Source: JBEIHX01 sp040381075 (GTDB lineage: Bacteria; Pseudomonadota; Alphaproteobacteria; Caulobacterales; Aquidulcibacteraceae). From it: DNA of 64,000 bases. Of the stretch, positions 20,713-29,420 are shown in pieces. The stretch is from assembly GCA_040381075.1 (NCBI GenBank), contig JBEIHX010000013.1, forward strand, positions 21,008-85,007, in the 5' to 3' direction. The translations under genes were made by a program, and so were the position numbers. The notes under the pieces are model-generated. The model did no database searches and had not been told where the DNA came from. It saw nothing but the letters and a program-made list of their open reading frames with translations. The first letter of the stretch is position 1, and the number at the start of each line of letters is the position of its first letter.

Positions 20713-22063
20713 GGCGTTCGAGCCCATGGCGCCGCAGCGCGTCGGCCTGCCGCTCGGCCAGGCGCGTGACGTCAAAATCGCTGATCTCGGCCTCGAACAG
20801 GGTGCGGAAGTTGAGCTCCGCGCCGAGATGCAGAAACGCTGCGCCAAGACCGATGGCGGCGCGATCCATGAACACGAATTCGCGCGGTATGCGCACAGGA
20901 CCGTGGGCGAGCAACTGCTCCTTGACCGCCATCGCCTCGCGACGGCCGTATTCGCCGGGACTGACCCCGTCGGCGACGCTGCGCACCCGATCCTCCAGCA
21001 GGGGCCCGTATATGAAGCGCGCCCACAGGTTGAGGGCGTCCATCTGGGCCCGGGACAGCGCCGCGAAGCCCCAGATCCGATACGCGTGCGCCGCTGCGTC
21101 ATCGTCATTGTCCATCAGCGCCTGGCGCAGCATCAGGACCCCCTCGACGAAGCGGGCGGGAAACACCCTGACGCAGCCAAAATCAAGCAGGTTGAGACGT
21201 GCGCCGCCGTCGGCGAAGCTGTAATTGCCAAGATGCGGATCGCCGTGGATCACGCCGTAACGGCACATTGGCGACCACCAGGCCTTGAACAGAAGCCGCG
21301 CGATATTGTCCCGCGCCGCCTGGGGCGCGGCCTTGAATGCGGCGAGCGGCGCCCCCTCAAGCCATGTCATGGTCAGGAGGCGGCCGGTCGACAGTGCATC
21401 CACCGGCTCAGGCGCAACGATGTCGGCTTCGCCCGCAAGCATCGTGCGATAGAGCCGCATGTGCGCCGCCTCGCGGCGGTAATCGAGTTCTTCGCGCAGG
21501 CGCTCGCCCACCTCCACCGCGATCTCGCTGGGGTCGATCACCCGACCGAGCCGGCGCACCAGGGCGAGCAGCGCGGTCAGCTGGGCGATGTCGCTCTCCA
21601 CCGCGCTCGCCATGTCGGGGTATTGCAGCTTGCAGGCCAGCGCCGCGCCGTCAGGCGCGCGCGCCCTGTGCACCTGGCCGAGCGATGCGGCGGCCACCGC
21701 ATCGGTGGAAAACTCCGCAAAGCTGTCCTGCCAGGCTTCGCCAAGTTCGGCGCGCATGCGGCGACGGACAAAGGGCGGCCCCATCGCCGGGGCGTTGCTC
21801 TGCAGGCTCGCCAGCTCCTGTGCGTAGTCCGGCGGCAGCAGGTCAGGAATGGTGGACAACATCTGGGCCACCTTCATCAGCGGTCCCTTCGTCGCGCCAA
21901 GCGCTGCGCGCAGCGCCTGGGCGATCTGGCGGTCAGCGTCGTCGCCCCCGAACAGACGCTCCATGCCGGCCCGCGCCGCGAGACCTGTCATGCTGGCGCC
22001 GACGGCGGCCGTTCGCCGAGCCCGTCCAAGCAGGGTGTCGCGTTCACGATCTGGAGGATGCAT
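20705..22063 (-). CDS. ABC1/UbiB/AarF-family atypical kinase
   Basis: 452 aa of the UbiB-like family. The extension motif in this copy is KVAQMLSTIPDLLPPDYAQ. The Ala-rich nucleotide loop is AAASLGQVHRA. The invariant Lys is in ALACKLQYPD and Glu in EELDYRREAAHM. The catalytic-loop-like GVIHGDPHLGNYSF and metal site LNLLDFGCVR are intact. Family members support ubiquinone synthesis or lipid handling; it cannot be told from sequence whether this is UbiB itself, and the lack of C-terminal TM helices argues against the classic UbiB. Divergent from the sigma-54 regulator. Confidence 0.9.
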   Translation of the reverse strand: MHPPDRERDTLLGRARRTAAVGASMTGLAARAGMERLFGGDDADRQIAQALRAALGATKGPLMKVAQMLSTIPDLLPPDYAQELASLQSNAPAMGPPFVRRRMRAELGEAWQDSFAEFSTDAVAAASLGQVHRARAPDGAALACKLQYPDMASAVESDIAQLTALLALVRRLGRVIDPSEIAVEVGERLREELDYRREAAHMRLYRTMLAGEADIVAPEPVDALSTGRLLTMTWLEGAPLAAFKAAPQAARDNIARLLFKAWWSPMCRYGVIHGDPHLGNYSFADGGARLNLLDFGCVRVFPARFVEGVLMLRQALMDNDDDAAAHAYRIWGFAALSRAQMDALNLWARFIYGPLLEDRVRSVADGVSPGEYGRREAMAVKEQLLAHGPVRIPREFVFMDRAAIGLGAAFLHLGAELNFRTLFEAEISDFDVTRLAERQADALRRHGLERPL

Positions 22064-22214
22064 GCACGCTATGTGGCGTGCGCCCGCGGCGAAGAAAAGG
22101 CGGCAAACGCACGGATGCGTGCGACTGTCCCATTTTAAGCCGGCCTTTACTCGCCAGCGCTAGGGTCTGCGCAACAAAAACGCGAGGATTTCGCGATAAT
22201 CTGGTGCGGGTGAC
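22064..22214. promoter_or_regulatory. Divergent promoter region with a near-consensus CtrA box
   Basis: The 151-bp divergent gap holds TTAA-N7-TTTA at 22135-22149 (one mismatch from TTAA-N7-TTAA) and a small inverted repeat ACGCA-N4-TGCGT at 22107-22120. The box lies 66-80 bp before the sigma-54 regulator start. A single one-mismatch site can occur by chance. Confidence 0.35.
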
Positions 22215-23687
22215 ATGGCGAAGACGGTGCTCATCGCGGACGACGATCCGACGCAGCGTCGCCTCTTGCAGGCGGCTGTCGAGCGACAGGGATTTCTGAC
22301 CCGACTGGCCGAAGACGGACCGCGCGCCATCGCCATGGCGACCGCTGCAGACGTGGTCCTGCTCGACCTGGTGATGCCCGGCGTCAATGGGATGGAAGCG
22401 GTTCAGGCCATTCGTGGGTTTCGCCCGGATCTGCCGATCATCGTGCTTACCGGCCATGGCGGCGTCGACACCGCCGTCAACGCCATGCAGGCTGGGGCCA
22501 ACGACTTCCTCGTCAAACCGGCGAGCCCGGAGCGGGTCGTCGTATCAATCCGCAACGTGCTGAAGCTCAGCGAGCTGACGGGCGAGGTCAAGCGGCTGAG
22601 CCGCAAGGCGGCGGACCAGCTGACTTTCGATGATCTGATCGCCGCGGCCCCGGCCATGCGCCATGTGGTGCGCCTGGCGCGACGGGCGGCGGCGTCAGGC
22701 ATACCTGTGCTTGTGCTGGGAGAGTCCGGCGTCGGCAAGGAGCTGCTGGCGCGCGCGACGCACGGCGAAAGCGAGCGGGCCGGAAAACCCTTCGTCGCGG
22801 TCAACTGCGGCGCCATCCCCGAGAACCTCGTGGAGTCCATTCTGTTCGGCCATGAGAAGGGCGCCTTCACCGGCGCCCATGATCGCCACCTCGGCAAGTT
22901 TGTTGAAGCCGACGGCGGCACGCTGTTTCTCGATGAGGTTGGCGAATTGCCGCTCGACATCCAGGTCAAGCTCCTGCGCGCGCTGCAGGAGTCGGAGGTT
23001 GATCCGGTCGGCGCCAAACGCCCAGTCAAGGTCGACGTGCGCATCGTTGCGGCGACCAATCGCGATCTCGGCAAACTCGTCGAGGAGGGACGCTTCCGCG
23101 AAGACCTGTTCTATCGCCTCAATGTCTTTCCCATCGAAGCGCCGCCGCTGCGCGAGCGCCGCGACGACATTCCCGCCCTGGTGCGCCACTTCGTGTCCCG
23201 CTTCAACGCTGAAGAGGGAAAACAGATCATCGACGCGGCGCCGCAGACCCATGAGATGCTCGCCGCCTATGATTGGCCGGGCAATGTCCGGCAGCTGGAG
23301 AACGCTGTCTTCCGCGCCGTCGTCCTAGCCGATGGGCAATATCTGACGCCAGAGGACTTTCCCCAGATCTCGGGCCTGAAACCGCAGCTGCGCGACGTCG
23401 AGGGGCCGGTGCGTCTGCAGCCCGCGCCTGTGTCCGCGCCGCAATCGGGTGAGGCGCAGGGCGTGCAGGCGCCCCAGCCTGGCCAGCCCGGCGTCGAGAT
23501 CCTCGACGCGGCCGGCCATCTGCGCTCCCTTGAGGCGATCGAGAAGGATCTGATTTCCTTCGCGCTCACCCTGTATGATGGGCATATGTCCCAGGTCGCC
23601 CGGCGGCTGGGAATAGGGCGCTCCACCTTGTACCGGAAACTGAAGGAGTACGGTCTGGATCCCGGCGCCTGCGCGCTCGAAGGCTGA
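22215..23687 (+). CDS. NtrC-family sigma-54-dependent response regulator
   Basis: 490 aa: receiver (VLIADDDPTQRR, Asp in DVVLLDLVMPGVNG, Lys in DFLVKPASP), then AAA+ activator with Walker A GESGVGKELLA, sigma-54 contact loop GAFTGA, Walker B GGTLFLDEVGEL, arginine finger region FREDLFYRLNVFPI, a Pro/Gln-rich linker (~395-435), and a Fis-type HTH (SQVARRLGIGRSTLYRKLKEY). It would open sigma-54 promoters when phosphorylated. No kinase gene adjoins it, so it is an orphan here. The linker before the HTH is longer than usual. Confidence 0.95.
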   Translation: MAKTVLIADDDPTQRRLLQAAVERQGFLTRLAEDGPRAIAMATAADVVLLDLVMPGVNGMEAVQAIRGFRPDLPIIVLTGHGGVDTAVNAMQAGANDFLVKPASPERVVVSIRNVLKLSELTGEVKRLSRKAADQLTFDDLIAAAPAMRHVVRLARRAAASGIPVLVLGESGVGKELLARATHGESERAGKPFVAVNCGAIPENLVESILFGHEKGAFTGAHDRHLGKFVEADGGTLFLDEVGELPLDIQVKLLRALQESEVDPVGAKRPVKVDVRIVAATNRDLGKLVEEGRFREDLFYRLNVFPIEAPPLRERRDDIPALVRHFVSRFNAEEGKQIIDAAPQTHEMLAAYDWPGNVRQLENAVFRAVVLADGQYLTPEDFPQISGLKPQLRDVEGPVRLQPAPVSAPQSGEAQGVQAPQPGQPGVEILDAAGHLRSLEAIEKDLISFALTLYDGHMSQVARRLGIGRSTLYRKLKEYGLDPGACALEG

Positions 23688-23721
23688 GGCGCATCGGCGC
23701 AGGCGTCGCCCCGACGCGAGG

Positions 23722-23766
23722 CTGGCCGGGCGCGGTCTGGCCGGGCGCGGTCTGGCCGGGCGCGGT
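23722..23766. repeat. Tandem array, 15 bp unit, 3 copies
   Basis: ctggccgggcgcggt is repeated at 23722, 23737 and 23752, with a broken fourth copy. It fills much of the gap between the sigma-54 regulator and the UPF0114 gene. Confidence 0.92.
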
Positions 23767-23849
23767 CTGGCCCTGCGGGCGCGCCGGATTGACCGGCGCG
23801 GCGGGTTTGCTAGACGCGGGCAGCGCCTTTCAGGGCGGCGGGGACAGGC

Positions 23850-24404
23850 ATGCACAAACACGACAACGTCATCGAGCGCACCATTGAAGGACTGATGTTT
23901 CAGAGCCGCTGGCTTCTGGCGCCCATGTATATCGGCCTGATCGCCGTCCTCGCGCTTCTGATCGTCAAGTTCTTCCAGGAGCTGCTGGTGTTCGCGCCCC
24001 TGGTCCTGAATTTCGCGGAACCGCCGCCGGAAAGCACGGTCATCCTGAACCTGCTGACCCTCGTGGATCTGGCGCTGGCCGGCAATCTGCTCGTGATGGT
24101 CATCTTCTCCGGCTATGAGAGCTTCGTGTCGAAGATCGATACCGGCGACAATCCCGACCGGCCGAACTGGATGGGCAAGGTCGACTTCGGCGGCCTGAAG
24201 CTGAAGCTCGTCGCCTCCATCGTGGCGATCTCCGGCATCCATCTGCTGAAGGCCTTCATGGACATCGACAGCCAGGACAAGGACAACCTGTTCTGGCTCG
24301 TCGTCGTGCACATGGCCTTTGTGGTGTCCGGCGTGCTCCTCGCCCTGATGGACCTGATCGCATCCAAGGCGAAGGAAGCAAAGTACGACGCCAGCGGCGA
24401 CTGA
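23850..24404 (+). CDS. UPF0114 family (YqhA-like) membrane protein
   Basis: 184 aa. The opening ERTIEGLMFQSRWLLAPMYIG and a central LVDLALAGNLLVMVIFSGYE are the UPF0114/YqhA signature. Four TM helices are expected (about residues 20-45, 60-85, 105-125, 145-165). GGCGGGGACAGGC precedes the ATG. Biochemical role unproven; some relatives are described as small inner-membrane proteins linked to stress. Confidence 0.93.
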   Translation: MHKHDNVIERTIEGLMFQSRWLLAPMYIGLIAVLALLIVKFFQELLVFAPLVLNFAEPPPESTVILNLLTLVDLALAGNLLVMVIFSGYESFVSKIDTGDNPDRPNWMGKVDFGGLKLKLVASIVAISGIHLLKAFMDIDSQDKDNLFWLVVVHMAFVVSGVLLALMDLIASKAKEAKYDASGD

Positions 24405-24424
24405 ACCGCGCAGCCCCCGTTTGA

Positions 24425-24489
24425 GGCCGCCCGTGCAGGCCGCCCGTGCAGGCCGCCCGTGCAGGCCGCCCGTGCAGGCTCCCCGTTCA
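24425..24489. repeat. Tandem array, 13 bp unit, 4-5 copies
   Basis: ggccgcccgtgca at 24425, 24438, 24451 and 24464, with a diverged fifth copy at 24477. It starts 21 bp after the UPF0114 stop codon. Confidence 0.93.
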
Positions 24490-24554
24490 GGCCGCAGCCA
24501 GACAGCCGGGCTGCGCATCGAGACCTCGCCCCGACGCCAGGATCCCGGGACGCC

Positions 24555-24601
24555 CCGACGGTCCGACGACCCGACGGTCCGGCGACCCGACGCCCGGACC
24601 C
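24555..24601. repeat. Degenerate tandem array, 15-16 bp unit, 3 copies
   Basis: Copies of ccgacggtccgacga-like sequence start near 24555, 24570 and 24586, a second array in the same convergent gap. Confidence 0.65.
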
Positions 24602-24631
24602 CGGGCGGGGCAGGGCCGCGCCGGGCGCCTG

Positions 24632-25327
24632 TCAGCGCCGGACCGGACCGTGCAGCTGCGGGCCTGTCGCGTCATGATCGATCAGCCCGCGATCTGCGAG
24701 TGCAGCCGCAAGCGGCGTACCCGGCGCAACCCGCACGCGCGTCAGTCCGTTACGGGCCATGCGCGCCAGCGCCTCCTCAAACGACTCGCGAAAGCCAAGC
24801 TCGAAGTCGCCGTCATATCGGGATGCGTCCCCATCCACGGCGACAAACGGCCGGCCCAGCCGCACCACCGTGAAGAAACCGACATTGAGCCGGATCGCCG
24901 CCTCCGCAAGGAGCCCTTCCTCGACGATCACCCCGCCGGCGCGCAGACGCAGCACCCCCTCGCCTCCCGCCAGGACATGGGGATCCGGCGCGGCGATCAC
25001 CACACGGCGCACCCGCGCCTCCAGCAGCAGCTGCGTGCAGCTCCGTGCGGAGGCGTCGGATCGGCGCGCACACGGCTCCAGCGTGACAAAGACATCTGCA
25101 CCCTCGGCGCGCGGCCCCGCCGCCGCCAAAGCCTGATCCTCCGCATGCGGGCGCCCGCCAGCGCCCGTCGCGGCGAGACCCACGATGTCGCACGCCTGCA
25201 CGATCGCGCAGCCGACTGTGGGGTTGGGCGCTGTGCGCCCGAGACGACCCGCGGCGGCCGCAAGCGCCGCGCCCATGAACGCTTCGTCCGCGGCGCTCCA
25301 CCCTGCGCCGGTCACAGGCGCCGTCAC
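24632..25327 (-). CDS. RibD-like cytidine-deaminase-fold protein with shortened reductase half
   Basis: 231 aa, against ~360 for full RibD. The GTG start overlaps the gpmA stop by 4 bp. The deaminase half has APNPTVGCAIV, the zinc motif PHAEDQAL and TLEPCARRSDASARSC. The second and third zinc cysteines are separated by 10 residues rather than the usual 8. VVIAAPDPHVLAGGEGV and LNVGFFTVVRLGRPFVAV follow as in RibD, but the NADPH reductase domain is missing after ~residue 165. It may deaminate the riboflavin precursor pyrimidine with the reductase encoded elsewhere, or be a divergent deaminase. Confidence 0.75.
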   Translation of the reverse strand: MTAPVTGAGWSAADEAFMGAALAAAAGRLGRTAPNPTVGCAIVQACDIVGLAATGAGGRPHAEDQALAAAGPRAEGADVFVTLEPCARRSDASARSCTQLLLEARVRRVVIAAPDPHVLAGGEGVLRLRAGGVIVEEGLLAEAAIRLNVGFFTVVRLGRPFVAVDGDASRYDGDFELGFRESFEEALARMARNGLTRVRVAPGTPLAAALADRGLIDHDATGPQLHGPVRR

Positions 25328-26049
25328 GCGGAGGCCGGGCTGAGGACTGGCAACTCCTGCGCGCGGCCGGCGTCGAGATAGCGGGCCGAGCGCGGACGCA
25401 GCGCCTCGTCAAGATCGATGAGGAGCGGGTTGCCTGTTGGAATCTCGACATGGACGATATCGGCGTCGGCGACGGCGAACAGGTGTTTGACGATCGCGCG
25501 CAGGGAGTTTCCGTGCGCCGCCACGATCACATGTTCGCCTTCGCTGATTCGCGGCGCGATCTCAGCCCGCCAATAGGGCAGGACGCGCTGCAGGGTCGTT
25601 GCAAGTGATTCGGTCGCTGGAACCGTCACGTTGCGATAGCGACGGTCGCCGGAGAGGTCGTAAGGCGAGTTCTTTTCAGTCGGAGGCGGCGCCACATCAT
25701 AGCTGCGACGCCAGATGCGGACCTGCTCGGGTCCATGCTCCCGCTCTGTTTCCGCCTTGTCCAGACCGGTCAGTCCGCCGTAGTGGCGCTCGTTCAGGCG
25801 CCAGTCGTTGACGACTGGAATCCAGACCATGTCCATTGCAAAAAGTGCAAGCCAGCATGTACGAATTGCACGCGTGAGTACGGATGTGTAGGCCCGTTCG
25901 AAGGGGATTTCCTCCGCCTTGAGAAGCTCTCCGGACCGCCTCGCCTGGGCCTCGCCTTCTGCTGTCAGATCGACGTCGACCCACCCCGTGAAACGGTTCT
26001 CCAGGTTCCATTGACTTTGTCCGTGTCGGATCAATGCGAGCTTCGTCAC
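25324..26049 (-). CDS. gpmA: 2,3-bisphosphoglycerate-dependent phosphoglycerate mutase
   Basis: 241 aa starting at GTG 26049, with the strong site GGAGGTAAAC directly in front. The catalytic His is in LALIRHGQSQWNLENRFTG, followed by the Arg in TSVLTRAIRT, the Glu in RLNERHYGGLTG and the second His in VIVAAHGNSLRA. It interconverts 3- and 2-phosphoglycerate in lower glycolysis. It is coupled to the RibD-like gene by a GTGA overlap and divergent from the H1-like gene. Confidence 0.97.
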   Translation of the reverse strand: MTKLALIRHGQSQWNLENRFTGWVDVDLTAEGEAQARRSGELLKAEEIPFERAYTSVLTRAIRTCWLALFAMDMVWIPVVNDWRLNERHYGGLTGLDKAETEREHGPEQVRIWRRSYDVAPPPTEKNSPYDLSGDRRYRNVTVPATESLATTLQRVLPYWRAEIAPRISEGEHVIVAAHGNSLRAIVKHLFAVADADIVHVEIPTGNPLLIDLDEALRPRSARYLDAGRAQELPVLSPASA

Positions 26050-26136
26050 GTTTACCTCCGGTGAAGTTTTTGGGAACGTCCGCTTAAGGATAACAGGTCA
26101 TAAAGACGATGTTCCACCAGCAAGGAGCGAACACAC

Positions 26137-26463
26137 ATGCCTGCCAAGACCAAGACTGTTGCAAAGAAGCCCGCCGCCGCGAAGGCCGCGAGCGTGACGA
26201 AAGTGGCCGCCAAGCGTACGGCTGCAAAGCCTGTCGTGAAGGCTGCCGCGGCCAAGAAGGCTGCGCCGAAGGCTGCCGCCAAGAAGGCCGCCCCGGCCCC
26301 GAAAGCCGCGACGAAGACCGTCGTGAAGAAGGCTGCTGCTCCGAAGAAGGCCGCCGCCCCCAAGAAGGCCGCTGCGCCGAAGAAGGCCGCTGCTCCGAAG
26401 AAGGCCGCCGCCCCGAAGGCTGCCAAGAAGCCGGTCGCCCGGAAGGTTGCGAAGAAGGCGTAA
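26137..26463 (+). CDS. Histone H1-like Lys/Ala/Pro-rich protein
   Basis: A 108-aa, very basic protein made almost only of Lys, Ala, Pro, Thr and Val. Its C-terminal half is PKKAA repeats (15-bp DNA units with synonymous changes, about 26339-26415). AAGGAG precedes the ATG by 9 bp. Such proteins resemble the tail of eukaryotic H1, AlgP or Hc1 and bind DNA non-specifically, helping nucleoid packing. It is followed at once by a good intrinsic terminator, so it is monocistronic. Confidence 0.82.
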   Translation: MPAKTKTVAKKPAAAKAASVTKVAAKRTAAKPVVKAAAAKKAAPKAAAKKAAPAPKAATKTVVKKAAAPKKAAAPKKAAAPKKAAAPKKAAAPKAAKKPVARKVAKKA

Positions 26464-26474
26464 CGACCGATCGG

Positions 26475-26501
26475 GGGCCGCGTCTGCGGCCCTCTTCGTT
26501 T
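26475..26501 (+). terminator. Rho-independent terminator of the H1-like gene
   Basis: A perfect 7-bp GC stem (GGGCCGC at 26475-26481, GCGGCCC at 26486-26492) with the loop GTCT is followed by TCTTCGTTT, 12 bp after the stop codon. Confidence 0.8.
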
Positions 26502-26745
26502 CGCGTTCCCTTTCGATCAACATGGCGGTGAGCGCCATGACCGGCGAAACGCATAAGGCGAGGTCCGCATCTGCCGAGACGTCGGAACGGATGCGGACTT
26601 CGTCGCGTCCGACCGGACAGGTTGGGGCGGCCTTGATGGCGCGCTGTCGCGTCCGGGCCGCGTCGGGCGACAGGCGCGCCCCTGGCGAAGACAGCGCTGA
26701 TCAACGTCTCGTCCTTTCCGCGCCGGCGTGATCCCTTCCGGTTCC

Positions 26746-26805
26746 GTCCCTTTCCGCCCCATCCCTTTCGGCCCCATCCCTTTCGGCCCCATCCCTTTCG
26801 GCCCT
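26746..26805. repeat. Tandem array, 15 bp unit, 4 copies
   Basis: atccctttcggcccc units at 26746 (slightly diverged), 26761, 26776 and 26791. It lies in the 26502-26983 gap, which otherwise shows no gene. Confidence 0.92.
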
Positions 26806-26983
26806 GCCACCTGCATGGCCGCACGCCCCGGCGCTGGTGCGGCGTGCAACGTCCCTGCGCACACCTGACTTGAAGCCGGTTCTGCGTCAGGCTTCAAGCC
26901 GGACCGGCGCACGGCGCGGCGGGCGCGCGAATGCGCCCAAACACACGTCGCGCCCGCCGCGCCGCGGTGCTAAACGCATTCCC

Positions 26984-27637
26984 ATGCCGTCGCCTCCGGA
27001 CATCGTGTTCTACCCGCTCGCTGCGGCCCTCGCCGCAGGGCTCACCATCGTCGCCCTTGGCGCGGGCGCCGCGCGTTTGCCAACCGGCCCGATGGGCGCC
27101 GGCCGGACGGATGCGGCTGTCCTGGCCGTGGAAGGGCGCGATCTGGCCCGCTTCGTGGCCGGCCCGCGCGACGTGGTTGAGCTCAGGTCTGCGCCAGGCC
27201 AACCCCTGCTGCTGCGCGTCACCGGGGTCAGGCGGGAGTCGGCCGCCGCCACGCCGACACAGACCGCCAATCTGCGTCTCGCGCCGGATCTCGAAGCCGC
27301 CTATGGCGGCAAGGCCGTGCGCATCACCATCACCGCGCGCGCCGCGGCGGACGCGCCTGCGCCCTTCTTCAAGGCCGGATACGCGGCAGCTGCGGGCGCG
27401 GACTCCGGCTGGACTGAGTTTCCCCTGACCGACGCCTTTCAGGACTATGCGTTCGAATATCGCCCGCCACAGGCTAATCTGGATGACCTCGGTCTCGACT
27501 TCGTCGGCATCATGCCTGACCCCAGCGGCGGCGGCGGTGCGGTGGAGATCCGCAAAATCGTTTTTGACGCCCGGGCGACGAAGCCGGCGCTGCTGCCGCC
27601 GGATTCGTCGCCCGCGGCCAGGGAGACCCTGCCATGA
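26984..27637 (+). CDS. Exported or membrane-anchored protein of unknown function
   Basis: 217 aa from ATG 26984. An N-terminal hydrophobic stretch (FYPLAAALAAGLTIVALGAG) is a signal peptide or anchor. The remaining ~185 residues read like a beta-sandwich or carbohydrate-binding fold: RITITARAAADAPAPFF, SGWTEFPLTDAFQDYAFEY and a final VEIRKIVFD are typical of such domains. The stop overlaps the kdsD start (ATGA), so it is coupled to a gene for Kdo precursor synthesis. An envelope polysaccharide role is a guess from context. Confidence 0.7.
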   Translation: MPSPPDIVFYPLAAALAAGLTIVALGAGAARLPTGPMGAGRTDAAVLAVEGRDLARFVAGPRDVVELRSAPGQPLLLRVTGVRRESAAATPTQTANLRLAPDLEAAYGGKAVRITITARAAADAPAPFFKAGYAAAAGADSGWTEFPLTDAFQDYAFEYRPPQANLDDLGLDFVGIMPDPSGGGGAVEIRKIVFDARATKPALLPPDSSPAARETLP

Positions 27638-28638
27638 GCAGTCCTGCCGATGACGCCGCCGTGCACGCCAGCGCTGATGTCAGCGCCGATGTCAGCGCCG
27701 TGGCCGCCCGGGTGCTCGCCCTTGAGGCCCGGGCGCTCGCCGACTTCGCCGCCGCTCCGCCGCCGCGCCTGGCTGAGGCTGTCGCGCTGATGGCGGGTCT
27801 CGCCGGGCGGGTGATCGTGACCGGGGTGGGAAAGTCTGGCCATGTCGGGCGAAAGATCGCCGCGACGCTCGCCTCCACCGGCACGCCGGCGAGTTTTGTG
27901 CACCCGACCGAAGCCAGCCACGGCGATCTCGGCATGATCGGCCGCGATGACGCAGTGCTCGTCCTCTCGAAATCCGGCGAGCTCCGGGAAGCTTCCGACC
28001 TGCTGCACTATTGTCGCCGCTTCGGCATCAAGGTGATCGCCATCACCGCCCGCGCCGGGTCAAGCCTTGCGCGCGCCGCCGATATTGTTCTCGCATTGCC
28101 CGACGCACCTGAGGCCTGCGGCGAAACCTCCGCTCCCACGACATCCACCACGCTGCAGATGGCGCTCGGCGACGCGCTTGCGGTCGCACTGCTGGAGTCG
28201 CGCGGTTTTACGGCGGCCGACTTCAAGGTGTTCCATCCCGGCGGCAAACTCGGCGCCCTGCTGAAGACCGTTGGCGATCTGATGCACGCCGGCGATGAAG
28301 TCCCGCTCGCCGCCGCTGCGACGCCGATGGCCGATACGCTTCTGATCATGACGCAAAAGCGGTTCGGGTGCGTTGGCGTCGTCGATGCGCAGGGGTGTCT
28401 GTCCGGCGTCGTCACTGACGGCGATCTGCGCCGCAACATGGGTGCAGACCTGCTGGCGCGCAGCACCGGCGAGGTGATGACCCGCGCGCCGCGCACGGCG
28501 CACGCCCGCATGCTCGCCTCCCAGGCGCTCAAGCTGATGAACGACACCCGCATCACCGCGCTGTTCGTGGTTGATGACGATATGAAGCCGGTCGGGATCA
28601 TCCACGTGCATGATCTTCTGCGCGCCGGCGTGATGTGA
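27634..28638 (+). CDS. kdsD: D-arabinose-5-phosphate isomerase, KpsF/GutQ family
   Basis: 334 aa. The SIS domain (GRVIVTGVGKSGHVGRKIA, VLVLSKSGELREASDLL, TSTTLQMALGDALAVALL) is followed by two CBS domains from ~residue 205 (LLIMTQKRFGCVGVVD and RITALFVVDDDMKPVGIIHV). The enzyme converts ribulose-5-phosphate to arabinose-5-phosphate, the first step to Kdo for lipopolysaccharide. The gene is coupled to the upstream exported protein and lies 16 bp before the transaldolase gene, a sensible pentose-phosphate pairing. Confidence 0.95.
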   Translation: MSSPADDAAVHASADVSADVSAVAARVLALEARALADFAAAPPPRLAEAVALMAGLAGRVIVTGVGKSGHVGRKIAATLASTGTPASFVHPTEASHGDLGMIGRDDAVLVLSKSGELREASDLLHYCRRFGIKVIAITARAGSSLARAADIVLALPDAPEACGETSAPTTSTTLQMALGDALAVALLESRGFTAADFKVFHPGGKLGALLKTVGDLMHAGDEVPLAAAATPMADTLLIMTQKRFGCVGVVDAQGCLSGVVTDGDLRRNMGADLLARSTGEVMTRAPRTAHARMLASQALKLMNDTRITALFVVDDDMKPVGIIHVHDLLRAGVM

Positions 28639-28654
28639 CCAAAGGAGCGCGCAT

Positions 28655-29308
28655 ATGAAACTCTTCCTCGACTCTGCGGATGTGCACGAAATCGCAGAGC
28701 TCGCAGCCACCGGGCTGGTGGACGGCGTCACCACGAACCCGTCCCTGGTCGCGAAATCCGGACGCCCGCTTCTTGAGGTTCTCAAGGAGATCTGCGCCGC
28801 AGCGCCCGGGCCCGTCTCCGCCGAAGTGGTCGCAACGACAGCCGACGACATGATGCGCGAGGGCGCGATCCTGCGCCGCGTCGCGGACAACGTGGTCGTC
28901 AAGGTCCCGCTCACCTGGGAAGGGCTCAAGGCGACGCGCCGCTTTGCAGATGATGGCGCGGCGGTCAACGTCACGCTGTGCTTCAGCGCCGCTCAGGCCC
29001 TCCTCGCGGCCAAGGCAGGCGCGGCGTATGTCTCGCCGTTCATCGGCCGCCTGGACGACACCGGTCTCGACGGCATGGAGCTGATCCGCGAGATCCGCGC
29101 GATCTATGACAATTACGGCTTTGAGACCGAGATTCTGGCGGCGTCGATACGCACCGTCGGTCACGTCCGTGACGCGGCGCTCGCCGGCGCGGACTGCGCC
29201 ACACTGCCGCCTTCGGTCTTCAGGGCGCTTGGGCGCCACCCCCTGACCGACAAGGGCCTTGAGGCGTTTCTCGCGGATTGGGCGAAAACAGGCCAGACCA
29301 TCGGATGA
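28655..29308 (+). CDS. tal: Transaldolase / fructose-6-phosphate aldolase family
   Basis: 217 aa of the short (TalC/FSA, MipB) class. MKLFLDSADVHEIAEL, DGVTTNPSLVAKSG and the Schiff-base Lys83 in VVVKVPLTWEGLK are present, as are YVSPFIGRLDDTG and the late ILAASIRTVGHV. AAAGGAG precedes the start. It either transfers dihydroxyacetone between sugar phosphates or cleaves fructose-6-phosphate; family membership does not settle which, and transaldolase is the usual activity in bacteria lacking the long form. Confidence 0.95.
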   Translation: MKLFLDSADVHEIAELAATGLVDGVTTNPSLVAKSGRPLLEVLKEICAAAPGPVSAEVVATTADDMMREGAILRRVADNVVVKVPLTWEGLKATRRFADDGAAVNVTLCFSAAQALLAAKAGAAYVSPFIGRLDDTGLDGMELIREIRAIYDNYGFETEILAASIRTVGHVRDAALAGADCATLPPSVFRALGRHPLTDKGLEAFLADWAKTGQTIG

Positions 29309-29420
29309 CAGCAGGCGCGCCGCCGCCCTGATTGCGCGCCTGCGCTTCAGCCGGGTAAAGACGACGGCGCGTCCGCGCGCAGCGCCTGTGATGCGATAGG
29401 CCCGGCAGGGAGATACGGCC

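Noticed and set aside
26098..26538. Minus-strand Gly/Leu-rich frame opposite the H1-like gene
   Set aside because: Pure low-complexity mirror of the Lys/Ala repeats; the plus-strand gene has a ribosome site and terminator.
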